From Puccinia triticina (taxonomy: Eukaryota > Basidiomycota > Pucciniomycetes > Pucciniales > Pucciniaceae), in assembly GCF_026914185.1 (NCBI RefSeq), contig NC_070558.1:4154001-4218000 (forward strand): a DNA stretch of 64,000 nucleotides. Direction: 5' to 3'. How positions within the stretch are numbered: position 1 is the stretch's first letter; each line of letters starts with the position of its first letter. The position numbers and the translations under genes were made by a program. Of this stretch, positions 42,078-53,714 are shown in pieces. Below the pieces are notes generated by a model. It worked only from the letters and a program-made list of their open reading frames with translations, made no database searches and was not told the origin of the DNA.

Positions 42078-43735
42078 CCGCTGCTTGATCTTTGGAGTTA
42101 ACTTGAGGTGGATTGAAGAGACTTTCGGCCCTCAATTCAACTGAAGCGGCTATAATCCTGGCCCATTCGTTGTGTAAACGTTGAGGAGGATGGAGGAGCC
42201 GGTAGAGACCATGGACAAGGGTGGATTCAGGGTGCGGTGTTTTTGTGAAGGGTGGGATGAAAGAACCGGGTCGGCGATCTTTTTCTTTGTCCCCAAATCC
42301 ACTCAGCCGAGGGAAGTTGATGATATCGGGGCAATACCATTGCTCCCCCTCAGAAGGCAATAAGAACGATTCCGCTGAGAGTATAAGCAGTTTCAGTTGT
42401 TGGAAGTGGTAGAATTCTGGACATGAGAGGAGGGTACTCACCAAGTGAGGTGATAGTGTTGATCCACACGCCATGGGAGCAGGGTGTGCGTTGCAAGCAG
42501 AATGCCCGGGGTGGTGACGGAGCTGTTGGGTGCATTGCTTGGGCAAGATTGTGGAGCAAGGGGGCAAGAGATTGCCAAGTCGTCTGATATTTAGCCCATG
42601 ATGGTTTTGAGCCGACAAACGTTTGATGAATGCTGGCAACCTGGATGCGGATGGCGTCCGCCTTAACAATTGTGAGCTTGGTGGGGTGGGGTGCTGAAGA
42701 TGAATTGCCTGGAAGATTGGTGCTGGGGAGTAAGTGTGAGCTGGCGGATTCCGATGAACCTGTCGCCGAGGCGCGACTGTCGGTGTCTGGACTAGGAGGA
42801 TGGAAGAGAGGGGACTTGGGTCCACCAGAGGGGTTACCGTTGGCTGTTGTATCTTGAGGAGGGCGGGCAAATTGGGATGACGGGAATGAGGCATCCGCGC
42901 CGCGCAAGTCAGCAAGAGCAGGAAGATTGGACAAATCAGGATTAGGCAGATCAGACGGCTGAGAGCGATTGGCAGCTGGTGATGAGTCGTTGCAGACCGG
43001 GTCTAAGGGCGTCTTGGCGGGCTTGGACAGGGTGTTTGTTGTTTGAGGCTGCAAATGTGCATCTGCAGTCAAGGATGGCTTGTTGGTTTGAGACGTGGAC
43101 AGGCTTGGCAGGGTAGCGGGTGGAGGAACTGCAGGTGGGCTTGTTGATGACGGGTTGGAGGGGTTGGCGGGTGTCTTAGAGAGGAGGTCAGCGGCTTTAA
43201 CCGAGGGGCGCTTGCCATTCCGCGTGCCAGTCCTTTGTTTCCGTGAGCTTTTCGCCAAGGTAGAAGGTGAATGAGAATGATTGGATGGATCGGTGATTTT
43301 AATGTCCTCTTCATCAGGAACAAGTCCTGTTTCTTGCCATCCTGGAGGTAACGTAACAAAGAACCATGGGATTGGAAGTTTGGACAAAAACATCCGTGGG
43401 ACCGAGTGGGAGGCAGAGGGGTATATGAAGGGATGACATACTCTTCTTACTGTGCATAAGTGAAGTGAATAGATCTTCGGCCTTGCGTTTACAGCTACGG
43501 GTGAGCTTGAGAGCGGCAATATCTTCTGCTGCTTGGGCCGCGGCATCTATTGAACGACCGAATTCTTCCGCGGTGATTTCGACGATTTCCGTTTGAAGAA
43601 TGGATTCTTCAGGGTTCAGTGAGGCTGGGGTGGCAGACGGTCGGTTTTGAAGAGCAAACTGCTGAAAAGATGGAGCAGGGAGTACCGCTAGGATGAAGTT
43701 CTGCAGGAGGTCCTGTTGGGCTACGGTCCGAATCA
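42073..43735 (-). pseudogene. Remnant of a spliced gene of unknown function
   Basis: Minus-strand exons: about 43735-43456 (EITAEEFGRSIDAAAQAAED...), a donor CACA|GTAAGAAG, then a long Pro/Ser-rich exon to about 42443 (NTITSL), an intron with donor TTG|GTGAGTACC and acceptor ATACTCTCAG whose phase fits, and a last exon starting (A)ESFLLPSEGEQWYC. The last exon is clearly protein-like (FPRLSGFGDKEKD, LVHGLYRLLHPPQR). The reading ends at TAA 42073-42075, which is part of the E2 LTR end, so the native C-terminus is lost. The 5' side stops where the Copia element begins. No family is recognised. Confidence 0.5.
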
Positions 43736-43737
43736 GT

Positions 43738-44622
43738 ATTGCGACAGGCAATAAATGGGACCAGAAGGAGCTTTTCGCGGTGGCCAAGGGTAATGCCACT
43801 CTCCGGTTTTCAAATGGAGCAACCATTGTATTGAAGGACGCCTTATATGTGCCAAACTTGACGCAAAGCCTCATCTCCTTTGCTCAATTGATGGAGAATC
43901 AAGCCGTAATTATGCCATCACCAACAGGTTTTGAAGTAAAGATTGATGATCTGAGCTCACTCGCGATTGACACCTCAAACTTCATATTTGAGATCATCGG
44001 CCTTCGAGACCTACAAGAGCAGCCAATTGCGAATCTCACTGAAGTCAAGTCCGCTCCTGCGGCAAGCGATTTCAAACTCTGGCATTGGCGCATGGGCCAC
44101 GCAAGTAGGAAGCGCATCAAAACGATGCTTGGTAAAGCCTTGCCTGCACAAGAGACAAAGGCTTGTGAAGCTTGTATGAAAGGGAAGATCTCCCGTTTAC
44201 CCTTTAACAGTCACTTCAAGCCAGCCCCTGCACCCTTGGACACTGTCCATGCGGACCTGGTGGGCCTGATCTTGCCAGCTACCAACAGCGGAGCTTGTTA
44301 TTTTCTGACCATTGTTGATCAATACTCCGGTCACATTCACACGGAAAACCTGAAGGAGAAGAGCGGCGCGATGGCGGCTATACTAGAATTCAAGAAGTTT
44401 TTCGAAAGCCAAACTGGCAAGTCAATCAAACAGTTGATAACAGACGGCGGAAGCGAGTTTGTCAGCAAAAATCTCAGCGAGATGCTGAAGGAGGCCGGCA
44501 TCCAACACCATGTGTCGCCGCCCTACACACCCCAGCACAACGGCTTTGCTGAAAGAGCCAACTGCACTGTGATCGAAATGACGCAAACTCAAATGATGCA
44601 GGCTAATACACTGCCAGAATAA
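43738..44622 (+). pseudogene. Copia integrase, first part
   Basis: GAG-pre-integrase zinc region WHWRMGHASRKRIKTML...CEACMKGK. Integrase catalytic residues lie in HADLVG, LITDGGSEF and PQHNGFAERANC. The frame breaks at 44620 because a MITE is inserted. Translation of the pre-insertion sequence would read LPEYAGSDMAPEWWGEAV across the site. Confidence 0.88.
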
Positions 44623-44811
44623 TTGACTGGGCTGAGGTTATGCCAGTTAAACTGGGATGCAATCAACCAATTCAAACTTGGGTGATCTCAACTGATGAAA
44701 CATAAATCCAAGGTACCCCCCTTGGGTTTATATTTAATTGGTTGAGATCAACCAAGTTTAAATTGGTTGAGTGCATCCCAGTTAAACTGGGATGACTTCA
44801 ACCCAGCCAAA
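44622..44811. mobile_element. MITE inserted at TA in the Copia integrase
   Basis: 190 bp with long inverted ends (ATTGACTGGGCTGAGG.. / ..TTCAACCCAGCCAAA) and inner arms containing TTAAACTGGGATG and CAACCAATT. The dinucleotide TA flanks both sides (44620-44621, 44812-44813), as in Tc1/mariner-type MITEs. Removing it with one TA restores the integrase frame. Confidence 0.9.
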
Positions 44812-44813
44812 TA

Positions 44814-46987
44814 TGCTGGAAGTGATATGGCCCCTGAATGGTGGGGTGAAGCAGTGAAGGCGGCTACTGCAACTACCAACAGCCTACCCTTGCTGTCCAA
44901 GAGCCAAGCTTCACCTATCAAGCTCATGTTTCAAATGAAACCGAACCTTAAATTTTTCAGGCCGTTTGGTTGCCGAGCTTGGATTGTCAAGCCCAAGTAG
45001 AATCGGGGTCAGAAGTTTGGACCCATAGCGTGGGATGGCATCATGTTAGGTTATGACAACGACTTCTCTTCCTACCGGACATACCGACCCAAAGACAGAA
45101 CTATTGTTACATCAAAGCAAGTTCACTTCGATGAAACAACATTTCCGCAATGTGTGGCTCTGCAAAAAAGCCACAACGTCTACGGTATCAACAAACTTCC
45201 GTCTTTTTCCTCTTCCAAGCCAATGCCCTTCTCAGAGGAGCAGGACTTCGTGGACCAGCAAATGGCTGAAGATGAAGAGTGAAAAGAAGAAAACAAAATC
45301 AATCAGATCTTAGGCAAAATTGCCCCAGGACCCCGTCTTGAAGGTCAGGACGAACTTAGTGATGATGACGAAACGGCAACCCCTTGTCAGGATGGTCCCT
45401 CTCTGGAGCCGCGTCAACCTTGAATTGTTAAGGTCATCGGTCCAAGACACCCAACTCAGATCACTAGCGACATCGACCCAGCCAACATCTGTAATTACAG
45501 TCGACAACAAATGTTCCATACCACTGCCGCAACTGACCCGGCAAATCACAAGCAAGCAATGCGCTTGGATGAATCGCTGAGTTGGAAGGAGGCCGAGTTG
45601 AAGGAAGCTGCTAACATGATTCAACACAATTTCTGGTTGCAGCGAGCCCGAGAACCCACCGATACACCCATTCCAGCCACATGGGCGTTTCGGAAAAAGC
45701 TTGGTCCGGATAATCAGATTACAGAGTTCAAAGCGCGCATCTGTGCGCAGGGCTTTCGCCAGACCCACGGCGTGAACTTTGAATCTAGATTTGCTCCAAC
45801 CGGTTGTCCTTGTGCACTTCGTCTCTTCATCTCTTTTGCGGTAGACAACGACCTTGCCATACATCAACTGGATGTTCGGAGCGCATTCCTCACGTGTCCT
45901 CTCAAGGACAAGGTTACTCTATTACCTCCACCTGGGCTCAATTTTCCGCCGAACACAGTCTTGGAACTGAAGAAGGCAATATATGGTCTTCAACAGGCGC
46001 CCCTAGTTTGGTACAATCACTTGTTGACCTACCTGAAGAAAATCAGCTTTACAATCTCGGTTGCTGACCCTTGTGTCTTTTATTGGCGCGGAGTTCCTGG
46101 TCGCGAAGATACATATGTCTTTGCGCATGTCAATGACTTGGGTCTTCGTTAGCAAGGATCCTCTGAAGTTTAAGAACAAGATGGAGGCGGAATTCAAAAT
46201 AAAATATATGGGTGAAGCCGAATTCTTACTCGGCATGAACATCAAGCAATCTGCCGGAGCCATTCAAATCAATCAATCCCAATTCATCGACCGCAAGCTG
46301 GAAGAATTTGGTTTTGACAAACTCCACCCAGCCACCTGTCCGCTCAATCCAAAGGAGTATCTCAGGAAAGCGACCCAGCAAGAAATAGCTGATTTCCGCA
46401 AGACTGGCATCAACTATTGTGCGCTCATCGGCTCCCTCAACTACTTAAGCGTTTTAACGCGCCCGGACATCGCCTATGCAGTGAGCTCATTGTCACAGTA
46501 CCTGGAATCGCCGGGTATGCTGCACTACCACGCTGCAGTCCAGGTCTATCGGTATCTTTCCGGCACTCGCAGCTTAGGTCTCACTTACATCAAGAATCAG
46601 AACAATGCTCTGAAGGCCTACGTTGACGCAGACTGGGGGAATTGCCCCGACACTCGCCGCTCTTCCACCAGATTTGCAATTATGTCGGGTACTCACCTTC
46701 TGGCCTGGAAATCGTCCAAGCAGGCAACTGTTTCCTTGTCAACAACAGAGGCCGAGTACAAGGCACTCTCCGATCTTGGCCGGGAACTTGCCTGGTTATC
46801 AAATCTAATCTCTGAAGTCAAAATCCGCCCTGAATTGCAGCAAATTCAGGTCCTAGTGGACAACAAAGGAGCAATTGACTTGGCAAAAAGCGAAACCTCA
46901 CAGGATAGCTTCAGAACCAAACATATGTCGATCTGCCTACACTTTGTGCGAGAAATCGTGATTCGAAAGCTCATTCAACTCAATTAG
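44814..46987 (+). pseudogene. Copia integrase end, reverse transcriptase and RNase H
   Basis: MFQMKPNLKFFRPFGCRAW and YRPKDRTIVTSKQVHFDE finish the integrase. Reverse transcriptase: ATWAFRKKLG, KARICAQGF, HQLDVRSAFL, LKKAIYGLQQAPLVWY. The active site reads FAHVNDL instead of a VDDL-type box, so a catalytic Asp is lost. A one-base frameshift follows at about 46140. RNase H: YVDADWGN, STTEAEYKAL, LVDNKGAI. Other stops: TAG 44998, TGA 45280, TGA 45421, TAG 46985 (the last before IRSEANAADFLTKP). Confidence 0.9.
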
Positions 46988-47363
46988 ATTCGGTCCGAAG
47001 CCAACGCGGCTGACTTTCTCACCAAACCAGTCGGCCGAGTCATCATCCGCAGAGCGCTGGAACTCATCGGCATCAAATCCTGTTTGCAATCTGCTTCCAG
47101 TCTACCGGCTCGAAGCATGGCGGGATGTCAGGATTTGGGTACATCCCCAAATCAGAGGAAGCGCAAGGCAGCTAAACCTAACCCCACAGGGGACCAAGGT
47201 GAGCCGGCGCGACCTTCAGGCGCATGCAATATGCATGCTGCCCTCAGGCGGATGGAATGTACTAAAGCTAATTCCTCCGCTCCAAACCTTCTAGCCACGT
47301 CAGCAATCAACAAAGCACCCAAGCAACCCAAACAGGACAAACCACCTTCAAGGTAAGTGAGTC
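46985..47363 (+). other. Copia 3' internal region
   Basis: RNase H end (ADFLTKPVGR) and a basic, Pro-rich tail to 47356, followed directly by the LTR. Confidence 0.55.
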
Positions 47364-48419
47364 TGTTGGGATAGCCTCAGCTAGGATTGGAGGAGCTGAC
47401 TAGAGCACATTTATGATCTAACAGCGCACTCGGATCCGACGCCCAAGACCGAACCGTCCAAGCCTCAGCAATAGAATCTCTCACTCCAGTAACATAGGTA
47501 AGTTCATTGCTGCAGTGCTCTAGTCATAAAATGACCTTAGACTGACCGTTGCTCTTACGCACTGTGATAGACAACCGCGGTCCCAAATCTCTCCTAGCTT
47601 GTATTGGTGATTCTTGAGTTACAAGACACTCGAGCTAAAGTAAGAAGAACCTTTCTTATCAAGCGCGTCCTTAGGAGCGTGAACACTGACAAGATAAATC
47701 TTGTCAGCCCTCAGAACTCAAAGGTTCCTTCAGCTGCACCGCAGCTCTACAGACCAATCTATCTCACTTATACTCAGTACCAAGCGGATCTGCTCCTAGG
47801 TACTGCTTTGTTTCTCATTTCTCTCTCTGTCTCCAAGAATGTTGGATAGACCTATTTAGCTCATATGAAATGATAAACTCCTAGTTGTGTGAAATCTAAC
47901 AGAGGACAAGCCGCACACTGGAAGTACAGCAGCAGAGGACGCCCTGGGGATTATCCAAACTCAAGGGCACCTCTTTTTATACACGTTCCACTTCCCCCAG
48001 AAGCTTGCATTGGCCCTGCATGCTATTCACATATCCTTGGCAACAATGCCACCGCCACGCCGCTGATGCATCTTTGACCCGCGCGGCACTGACTTCATAT
48101 GGATGTAACCTACACACCCGGACAAATTGGGCAAAGCCGCGGCGCCATGAGGGCGCTGGGGCTGTACAGGCGCCAGTTGGGCGTTACATGACGCCAGCTT
48201 GGCGTCACGGTGATAGGGGGCGGGGCGCCCAAGGCCAGGTGGCGTCAGGACCCACATCAGGTTTTTGTAAGCCACGCTGGGCGCCTTCTGGTCGCCCGTC
48301 TCGCAGGCCAACCCGTCGTGATGGTCGGGCAGGCATCAATCCCTGTAATAATTGGAATAATCCCGACAGCACACTGATATATAACCAATAAATGAGTTGA
48401 CTGTTTACCACTGACAACA
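47364..48419 (+). repeat. Probable Copia 3' LTR
   Basis: TGTTGGGATAGCC...CTGACAACA with 5-bp inverted ends TGTTG/CAACA. No 5' partner is in the window, so the limits are inferred from position and ends. Confidence 0.65.
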
Positions 48420-48767
48420 CCTTAGATCATACCTAGCACATACCTGATATATAACCAATAAATGAGTTGACTGTTTACCACCGACAACACCTTAGATCAC
48501 ACCTAGCACACACCTGCACGTTGGACGAGCAGAGCGAGGATTTTTAGATTTTATTGTGAAGGACACGCGAAGAGGGATTTAGATCAGTCTCTTTTCTTCA
48601 CTTGAATGTTTTAATTGAGCGTGTATAACTTGGATTGATATGAAAACAAAAGGAATATACGAGAAACATGATAGGAGAATGGACTAGCTAGCAAACCTGA
48701 TATATAACCAATAAATAAGTTGACTGTTTACCACCGACAACACCTTAGATCACACCTAGCACACACC
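48374..48767. repeat. Three copies of a Copia LTR tail
   Basis: CTGATATATAACCAATAAAT(G/A)AGTTGACTG...GACAACACCTTAGATCA.ACCTAGCACA occurs at 48374-48443, 48444-48513 and 48697-48767. The first two are in tandem. A foreign LTR fragment lies between the second and third. Confidence 0.8.
48515..48624 (-). repeat. Internally deleted copy of the 48855-49228 LTR
   Basis: TGCACGTTGGACGAGCAGAG...TTTAATTGAGCGTGT matches the left part of 48855-49228 with about 90 bp removed in the middle. Confidence 0.65.
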
Positions 48768-48854
48768 TATGATGAAATGAATAAAAGTAAATAGAAGAAC
48801 ATTTTAAGTATGTAGATGATGAGATATGATAGATAGGAGCAAAGAGTGCATACC

Positions 48855-49228
48855 TGCACGTTGGACAAGCAGAGCGAGGATTTTTAGATAGATTTTATTG
48901 TGAAGGACACACAAAGAGGGATTTAGATCTGAATGAGAACATGAATATTGATAAAGAAGATAAGGAAGAGAATGAAAATCAGTCTTGAGTCGGGTTGTTT
49001 TTGATTGGGTTGAACTTTGGCTTACCAGTCTCTTTTCTTCACTTGAATGTTTTAATTGAGCGTGTGAAGAAAAAAGACTGGTAAGTTGTCGAGATTTGCG
49101 GTTGTTTTGTAGGTGCGGCAAATGATTAGGGTTAGGTTTTAAGACTTGATGCGAGTGAGAATTGCATACGCCTCATTCTTCCGGCTGCGTGTTTCGAATA
49201 CGCAGTCGCGGTTTAGCATACTCTAACA
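48855..49228 (-). repeat. Probable solo LTR (Copia-like)
   Basis: On the minus strand TGTTAGAGTATGC...CCAACGTGCA, 374 bp. The TG...CA ends and an internally deleted copy at 48515 support it. No matching target duplication was found. Confidence 0.55.
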
Positions 49229-50140
49229 ATCCCTTGCGCTGCGGTGGCGCTGCCGACATGGGAGGTCCACATCAGGGGGTCGCCCCCAGGCCGCCAACCT
49301 GACCCGGTCGCTGGAGTGGCGACACAGTGAGGCGTCCGGCCCCAAATCGCGGGCGAGCCGGCCGGTTGACCACCTGATGACGCTGGCCATCGACCTTGCA
49401 TGCCCGCCGTTTAAGGCCGGCTACCGCTATGTACATGGGACGAAACATCCGAGGAAGGCTTGGATCAAAAATTCTCGCCATCTGCGGCGCTGAGAAGCGC
49501 ATGACATAAGGCTGGCGGCGCTCTCAACAGGGTCCCTATCATGGGAACGCCGGAGGAGTTTCTGGCGCTTTGAGAACACAACCAGCAACCAGCACGTTTG
49601 CATCAACAAAAAGCTTGACGGAGAACCACTCGATGACTCTGTTGGATTCCTTAGCTCAGGATCCCAATTGTCCTTCATGGTCCAGCCGCCCAATCCACTC
49701 CTCCAACTTTGCTGATCAATTTTTACAGCTTTGATTTCATGTATCTCTCATTCCAAATTGTTACTACCCATTCAAATAAAGACCTTGTCTTATTCATGAT
49801 TGAGTATTGCTGATTGAACTGTACAGTTTATCAATTTAAAAAGCTTAAAATTTAGTTCTTCACTGACACAAATGTCATAGGAGTTTCTGAGCTAGGTACA
49901 TGATTTTATACAAAGTGATAAAATCATCTTTAATGTGAGCTACATCCTCAAGAAAATGGGTACTAAAGTTTTTCAAATTCCAATTGTGAAACCCTGGAAA
50001 AACAAATGATGCTCGTCAATTGTGGATAATGCAAGTTACAGTCAAACCTATGAAACCACATTCTTGTTTAAGGGAGTAACTTTCCAAACCCCACACTCAT
50101 TTAGGTTCACCAAAATTTAATTTTGGTGAGTAGCTAACTC
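49229..50140. other. Intergenic or element-flanking DNA
   Basis: A GC-rich block (49229-49690) is without recognisable protein, followed by AT-rich DNA. A perfect palindrome CACCAAAATTTAATTTTGGTG lies at 50109-50129. Confidence 0.4.
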
Positions 50141-51316
50141 TTGAAACCACATAAACTGCCTAACTGCGCCACCGCTACCGCCTTAGCCCAGCCGCCAAAG
50201 AACGGCTTCGAAGGGCTAGAAGCAGCCTTGCCGGACCTGCAGGAGGGATTCCTCAAGCTCCCAGAAGAGGAGCCGCTCCCCCCAGATACTGGGATCCCTC
50301 CGGCCCTATACCAGCCAAGGGAGACATCTATAGCCCTAGCATCAAGCAGATCCACGCCAGTTCTGCGGCCCATCGACAGAGAGAAGATAGATTTAATGGT
50401 GAACCTTCCTCTGACGAGTCAACCGCCCTCCCAGCCTACCAACCCAGAGGGCATGACCCAATCTAGCCCTCCTTCCGTACACTCAGAACCCTCCGGACCT
50501 ATGCATCTTATCCCGGAAGAGGAGGAGCTATTGAGCCTCATCAGCATGTTCAACGAGCAGTTCAACCTGTTTGTCCGCGCCAGGGAGGCGCAGAACACGT
50601 TAACTATGAGGCGCCTCCTCTCCCAAGCGTCTCTGACCCAAGAGATGATAATAGAACCCGTTGGGAGGAACAACCCAATCCGTCTCTGTCAAGAATGGAT
50701 ACCCAGAGACAAGCTACACAGCCTGGAAGCTTCCCTAATGATTTAGAACAACGGCCCAGGACCGCAGAACTTGCCGGCGCAAATAATCCGGCCTCCTTTG
50801 CAACTAGCCATAGTGCCGCACGCCAGTTAGCAACCTATTCTAGCGACGCCGACGCCAGAACCCACGGGCTCTCAACTACGAGCTATGGCGCAGGAGTTCC
50901 AGGGTCCTACCCCCTCGAACCATCCACAGTTTCAGCCACAGCCGCAGTCAAAGCCGCGCCTAGAGAACCAGAATTACCACGGTCCTCCAATGCCGCCGCC
51001 GCCACCGCCGCAGATGCTCCAAGTGAGGCCGCCACCAGCTTCTATACCGCGAGAAGTGGTTCAGTTGTTCCGCCCCAGCCCGAATCATCAAACTGGCGGG
51101 TACAATCCACACCTTTATCCTCACATGCTGCAAAGATTTGCAGACCACAACCCCCCTCATCCTCAAGGCAACTGGAGAGGATCAGAGATGAACTGGAGAC
51201 GCCCACGGGACAATACTCAGAGGGTTCCAGAAATAGAAGAATACCTAATGAGAGCCACACGAGGAGTGAGGAGAGGCTATGGAAGCAAGAGAGCCAGGGG
51301 GAGAGGCCCTTATTAG
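50141..51316 (+). pseudogene. E4 first ORF, Pro/Gln-rich
   Basis: One reading phase carries LISMFNEQFNLFVRAREAQ (helical) and later a Pro/Gln/Asn-rich segment ending in the basic GVRRGYGSKRARGRGPY before TAG at 51314. Two in-frame TAG codons (50744 and about 50825) interrupt it. No known domain; it may be a Gag N-terminal region. The first codon is uncertain. Confidence 0.5.
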
Positions 51317-52203
51317 ATGAATCTTTGCCTAAAAGTTCCCTAACTAGTGATTCACCATTAGGTCTTAGTTTGGATATTGATAATCTTTCTGATCCCTCAA
51401 ATAGAGAGTTTTTTCTCAATAACCTTAACAATGAAATGTCTAGAAATGGCCCTTTATTTCTAGAAGAAAAACTACAAGTCTTGTTCTTTAAATTTCTTTC
51501 TGAATTATCTGGTACTGTTGAAACTATTCCAGGTACTCTTCTTGAATCCTGTGTCAGCAATTTCAAAGATGTCTTGAATCATTCCATCCTTGATCTGTTT
51601 AAAAATGATTTCATTCCCTTTTTACTTGACCAAATCCTGAATAAAATAGGTGAGAGTTCCAGAGAGAAATCCACAGTGAACAACAATGTGTTAGAACAAT
51701 TGAAAAAACACATAGATGAGAAATTTGAGACAGTTCAAGACTTGATTCTGGTAAATGAATCTCAATGTCATTCCAACATGGATACAATTGGTCAAAATCT
51801 GAAAGATTTTGAGGAGAAAGTGAGCAACAATCTTTCATCCATTGGTAATCAGATCAATGATCTTCATGCAAATGAGCACGACAGATTTGAACAATCGAAG
51901 ACAAGATTCAGTGACATATCTTCTGTAGTAAATTTTGTGAACACAAAGCTGGATTCTTTGGTAATACCAGATGATAGAGAACAACCACCACATCTCTTAT
52001 ACAATAATCCTTTTCAGAATGTCCATCATGAGCAACAACAGGAAAACAGAGCCCCTCCTCCTGTTCCTACTCCTGAACCCCAGAGACCATCAAGAGATAA
52101 ATTCCCCAAACCTGCAAGCAATACTCCTAATGCAAATTCTCAAGAAGAATTCCCTTACATTGATCATGGAGCAGTAGACTTTGAAATGAGGAAGGAATTG
52201 TGA
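51317..52203 (+). pseudogene. E4 coiled-coil Gag part
   Basis: Open in another phase than the preceding ORF (the phase is open from 50695). It is rich in Ser, Asn and Leu, with a long heptad-like stretch (VNNNVLEQLKKHIDEKFETV ... NDLHANEHDRFEQSKTRF). A one-base shift at 52199 separates it from the capsid frame: MRKEL then stop, while KGIPKNGDWEKFSGE continues in the next frame. Confidence 0.6.
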
Positions 52204-53203
52204 AAGGTATTCCTAAGAATGGAGACTGGGAGAAATTCTCTGGAGAATTGCCTTACAATCATGAACTTTGGATTAAAAACACTGATATCCTTGTCAGAGA
52301 CTACTTGATGCTAGATAATATGATAATCAGTAGATTAAAAATCTTGTTGACTGACACTGCAAGGAATTGGTACCTAGGCATCAGAGATCAGTATGGAAAC
52401 AAATCTTGGGCTTGGTGGAAGAATGCCATCAGAAATAAGTTTGGCACTGAGAACTGGAAATGGAAAATGCAACAGGAGTTTGAGAGTGATCACTTTGCCT
52501 ATGATGGGAGGAAAATCCATAAATGGTTTGGTGATCAGAGAGAAAGACTGAAAGCTTATCAACCTGAACTCAGTCAGTATCTTATTTGTGAGAAGATCTT
52601 AAAGCAATGCCCTCCAAACCTTGAGCATGCTATTAAAAGCAGATATAAAAGAGATGCTACTGAGATGAGCTTTGAGGATATGGTTATAATTGCTGAAGAA
52701 GTCATAGACAGAGTCATGAAAAGGAATAAACCTGTGACAAACAATTATAATGCTCCAAACAGATCCCAATGGAGAAATAATCCTGCCCCTGAGAAAACTG
52801 ATAAGCCAACGGACTCCTCTACAAAAAGGAATCCTGTCTCTGCCCCTGAGAAGGAAAAACTTATATGCCATTTCTGCAAACACACTGGCCACTTCTCCAG
52901 GGAATGCCCTAAGAAGAAAAACAGAATCAACAATGTAGGAATGGATGATGATGATGATCCCAAGAGTGACAATGAGGAAGATCAAAGTGTACCACAGAAA
53001 TATGAATCAGAAATAGATGAAGAAGAAGAGAATCATGGAACCAACCACATGATCCTTGCTATGGACAATGGAAATGGTGCCAACTATGATACCTTAGTTG
53101 ACTTTGATTTTGGATCACATGCTGTAGAGTGTGAGATAAACCAAGACTTCTCCATTGCTGAAATTCAAGCTGAAACTCATCAACCTCAGACCTGGGCACA
53201 AAA
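52200..53203 (+). pseudogene. E4 Gag capsid and zinc knuckle (3'-truncated)
   Basis: A retrotransposon Gag domain (WEKFSGELPYNHELW, TARNWYLGIRDQYG, QQEFESDHFAYDGRKIHKWF). A CCHC knuckle CHFCKHTGHFSREC follows, then a Glu/Asp-rich stretch. Sequence homologous to E4 ends at about 53203 (QTWAQK), where DIRS sequence begins. Translation beyond is foreign. Confidence 0.85.
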
Positions 53204-53714
53204 AAGGAACGATCTGGCTTATCCTCTTTTCTATTTTCCCTTCAGGTAACTGGACCTTCTTATTGATGCCGTTCCACACAAAGCCAATGAACTTCTGCTT
53301 GTCAGAGAAGTTTGTGAATATCTTCTTGTTTGTCAAGACTCCCAACTCCAAAGATTTCTCTACAATATCGCGCATATCCACCGGTGCTCCTTTTACTTGC
53401 ACAAAAAGGTTATTGTTGACCCACCTGAAAACCGTAACTAAATCAAAGCAACTTTTCATTATCAGTTTCCACGCGTCCGCTGGCCGCCCGAAAGAGCCAC
53501 ACCCAGCTACGCCCCCGAAGGTGATGCATGTGTTTAACAGGAAATTGCCTTCAAAATCTTTTAGAAGCAAATACCTCCACTGCTCCATCTTTGTAGGAAT
53601 TTGCCAATAGGCTTTTTTGCAGTCAAATAAAGCCAACTCCAGTTTCCGGTTGTTGCCCACAAAGAATTTTGACACAACATTGAAATCATCCCATGTTGTG
53701 TTGAAAATTGACAA
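53204..53714 (-). pseudogene. DIRS reverse transcriptase, second part
   Basis: ALFDCKKAYWQIPTKMEQWR, YLLLKDFEGNF, TFGGVAGCGSFGRPADAWK and the palm motif RWVNNNLFV. The latter stands where DIRS enzymes usually have a VDDL/I-type box, so the catalytic Asp pair is lost. It ends within QLPEGKIEKRISQIVPF at the junction with E4. A single-base shift near 53700 separates it from the first part. Confidence 0.75.

Larger units (their letters stand above)
43736..48419 (+). mobile_element. Ty1/Copia element, 5'-truncated
   Basis: The order GAG-pre-integrase, integrase, reverse transcriptase, RNase H is that of Copia. Gag, most of the protease and the 5' LTR are missing. The remaining sequence starts with ATVRISIATGNKWD of the protease end. 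A probable 3' LTR begins TGTTGGGATAG at 47364 and ends GACAACA at 48419. Several stops and a frameshift show it is dead. Confidence 0.85.

Noticed and set aside
48374..48767. CRISPR-like repeat-spacer pattern
   Set aside because: Only three copies of LTR-derived sequence with unequal spacing in a eukaryotic context; no cas genes.
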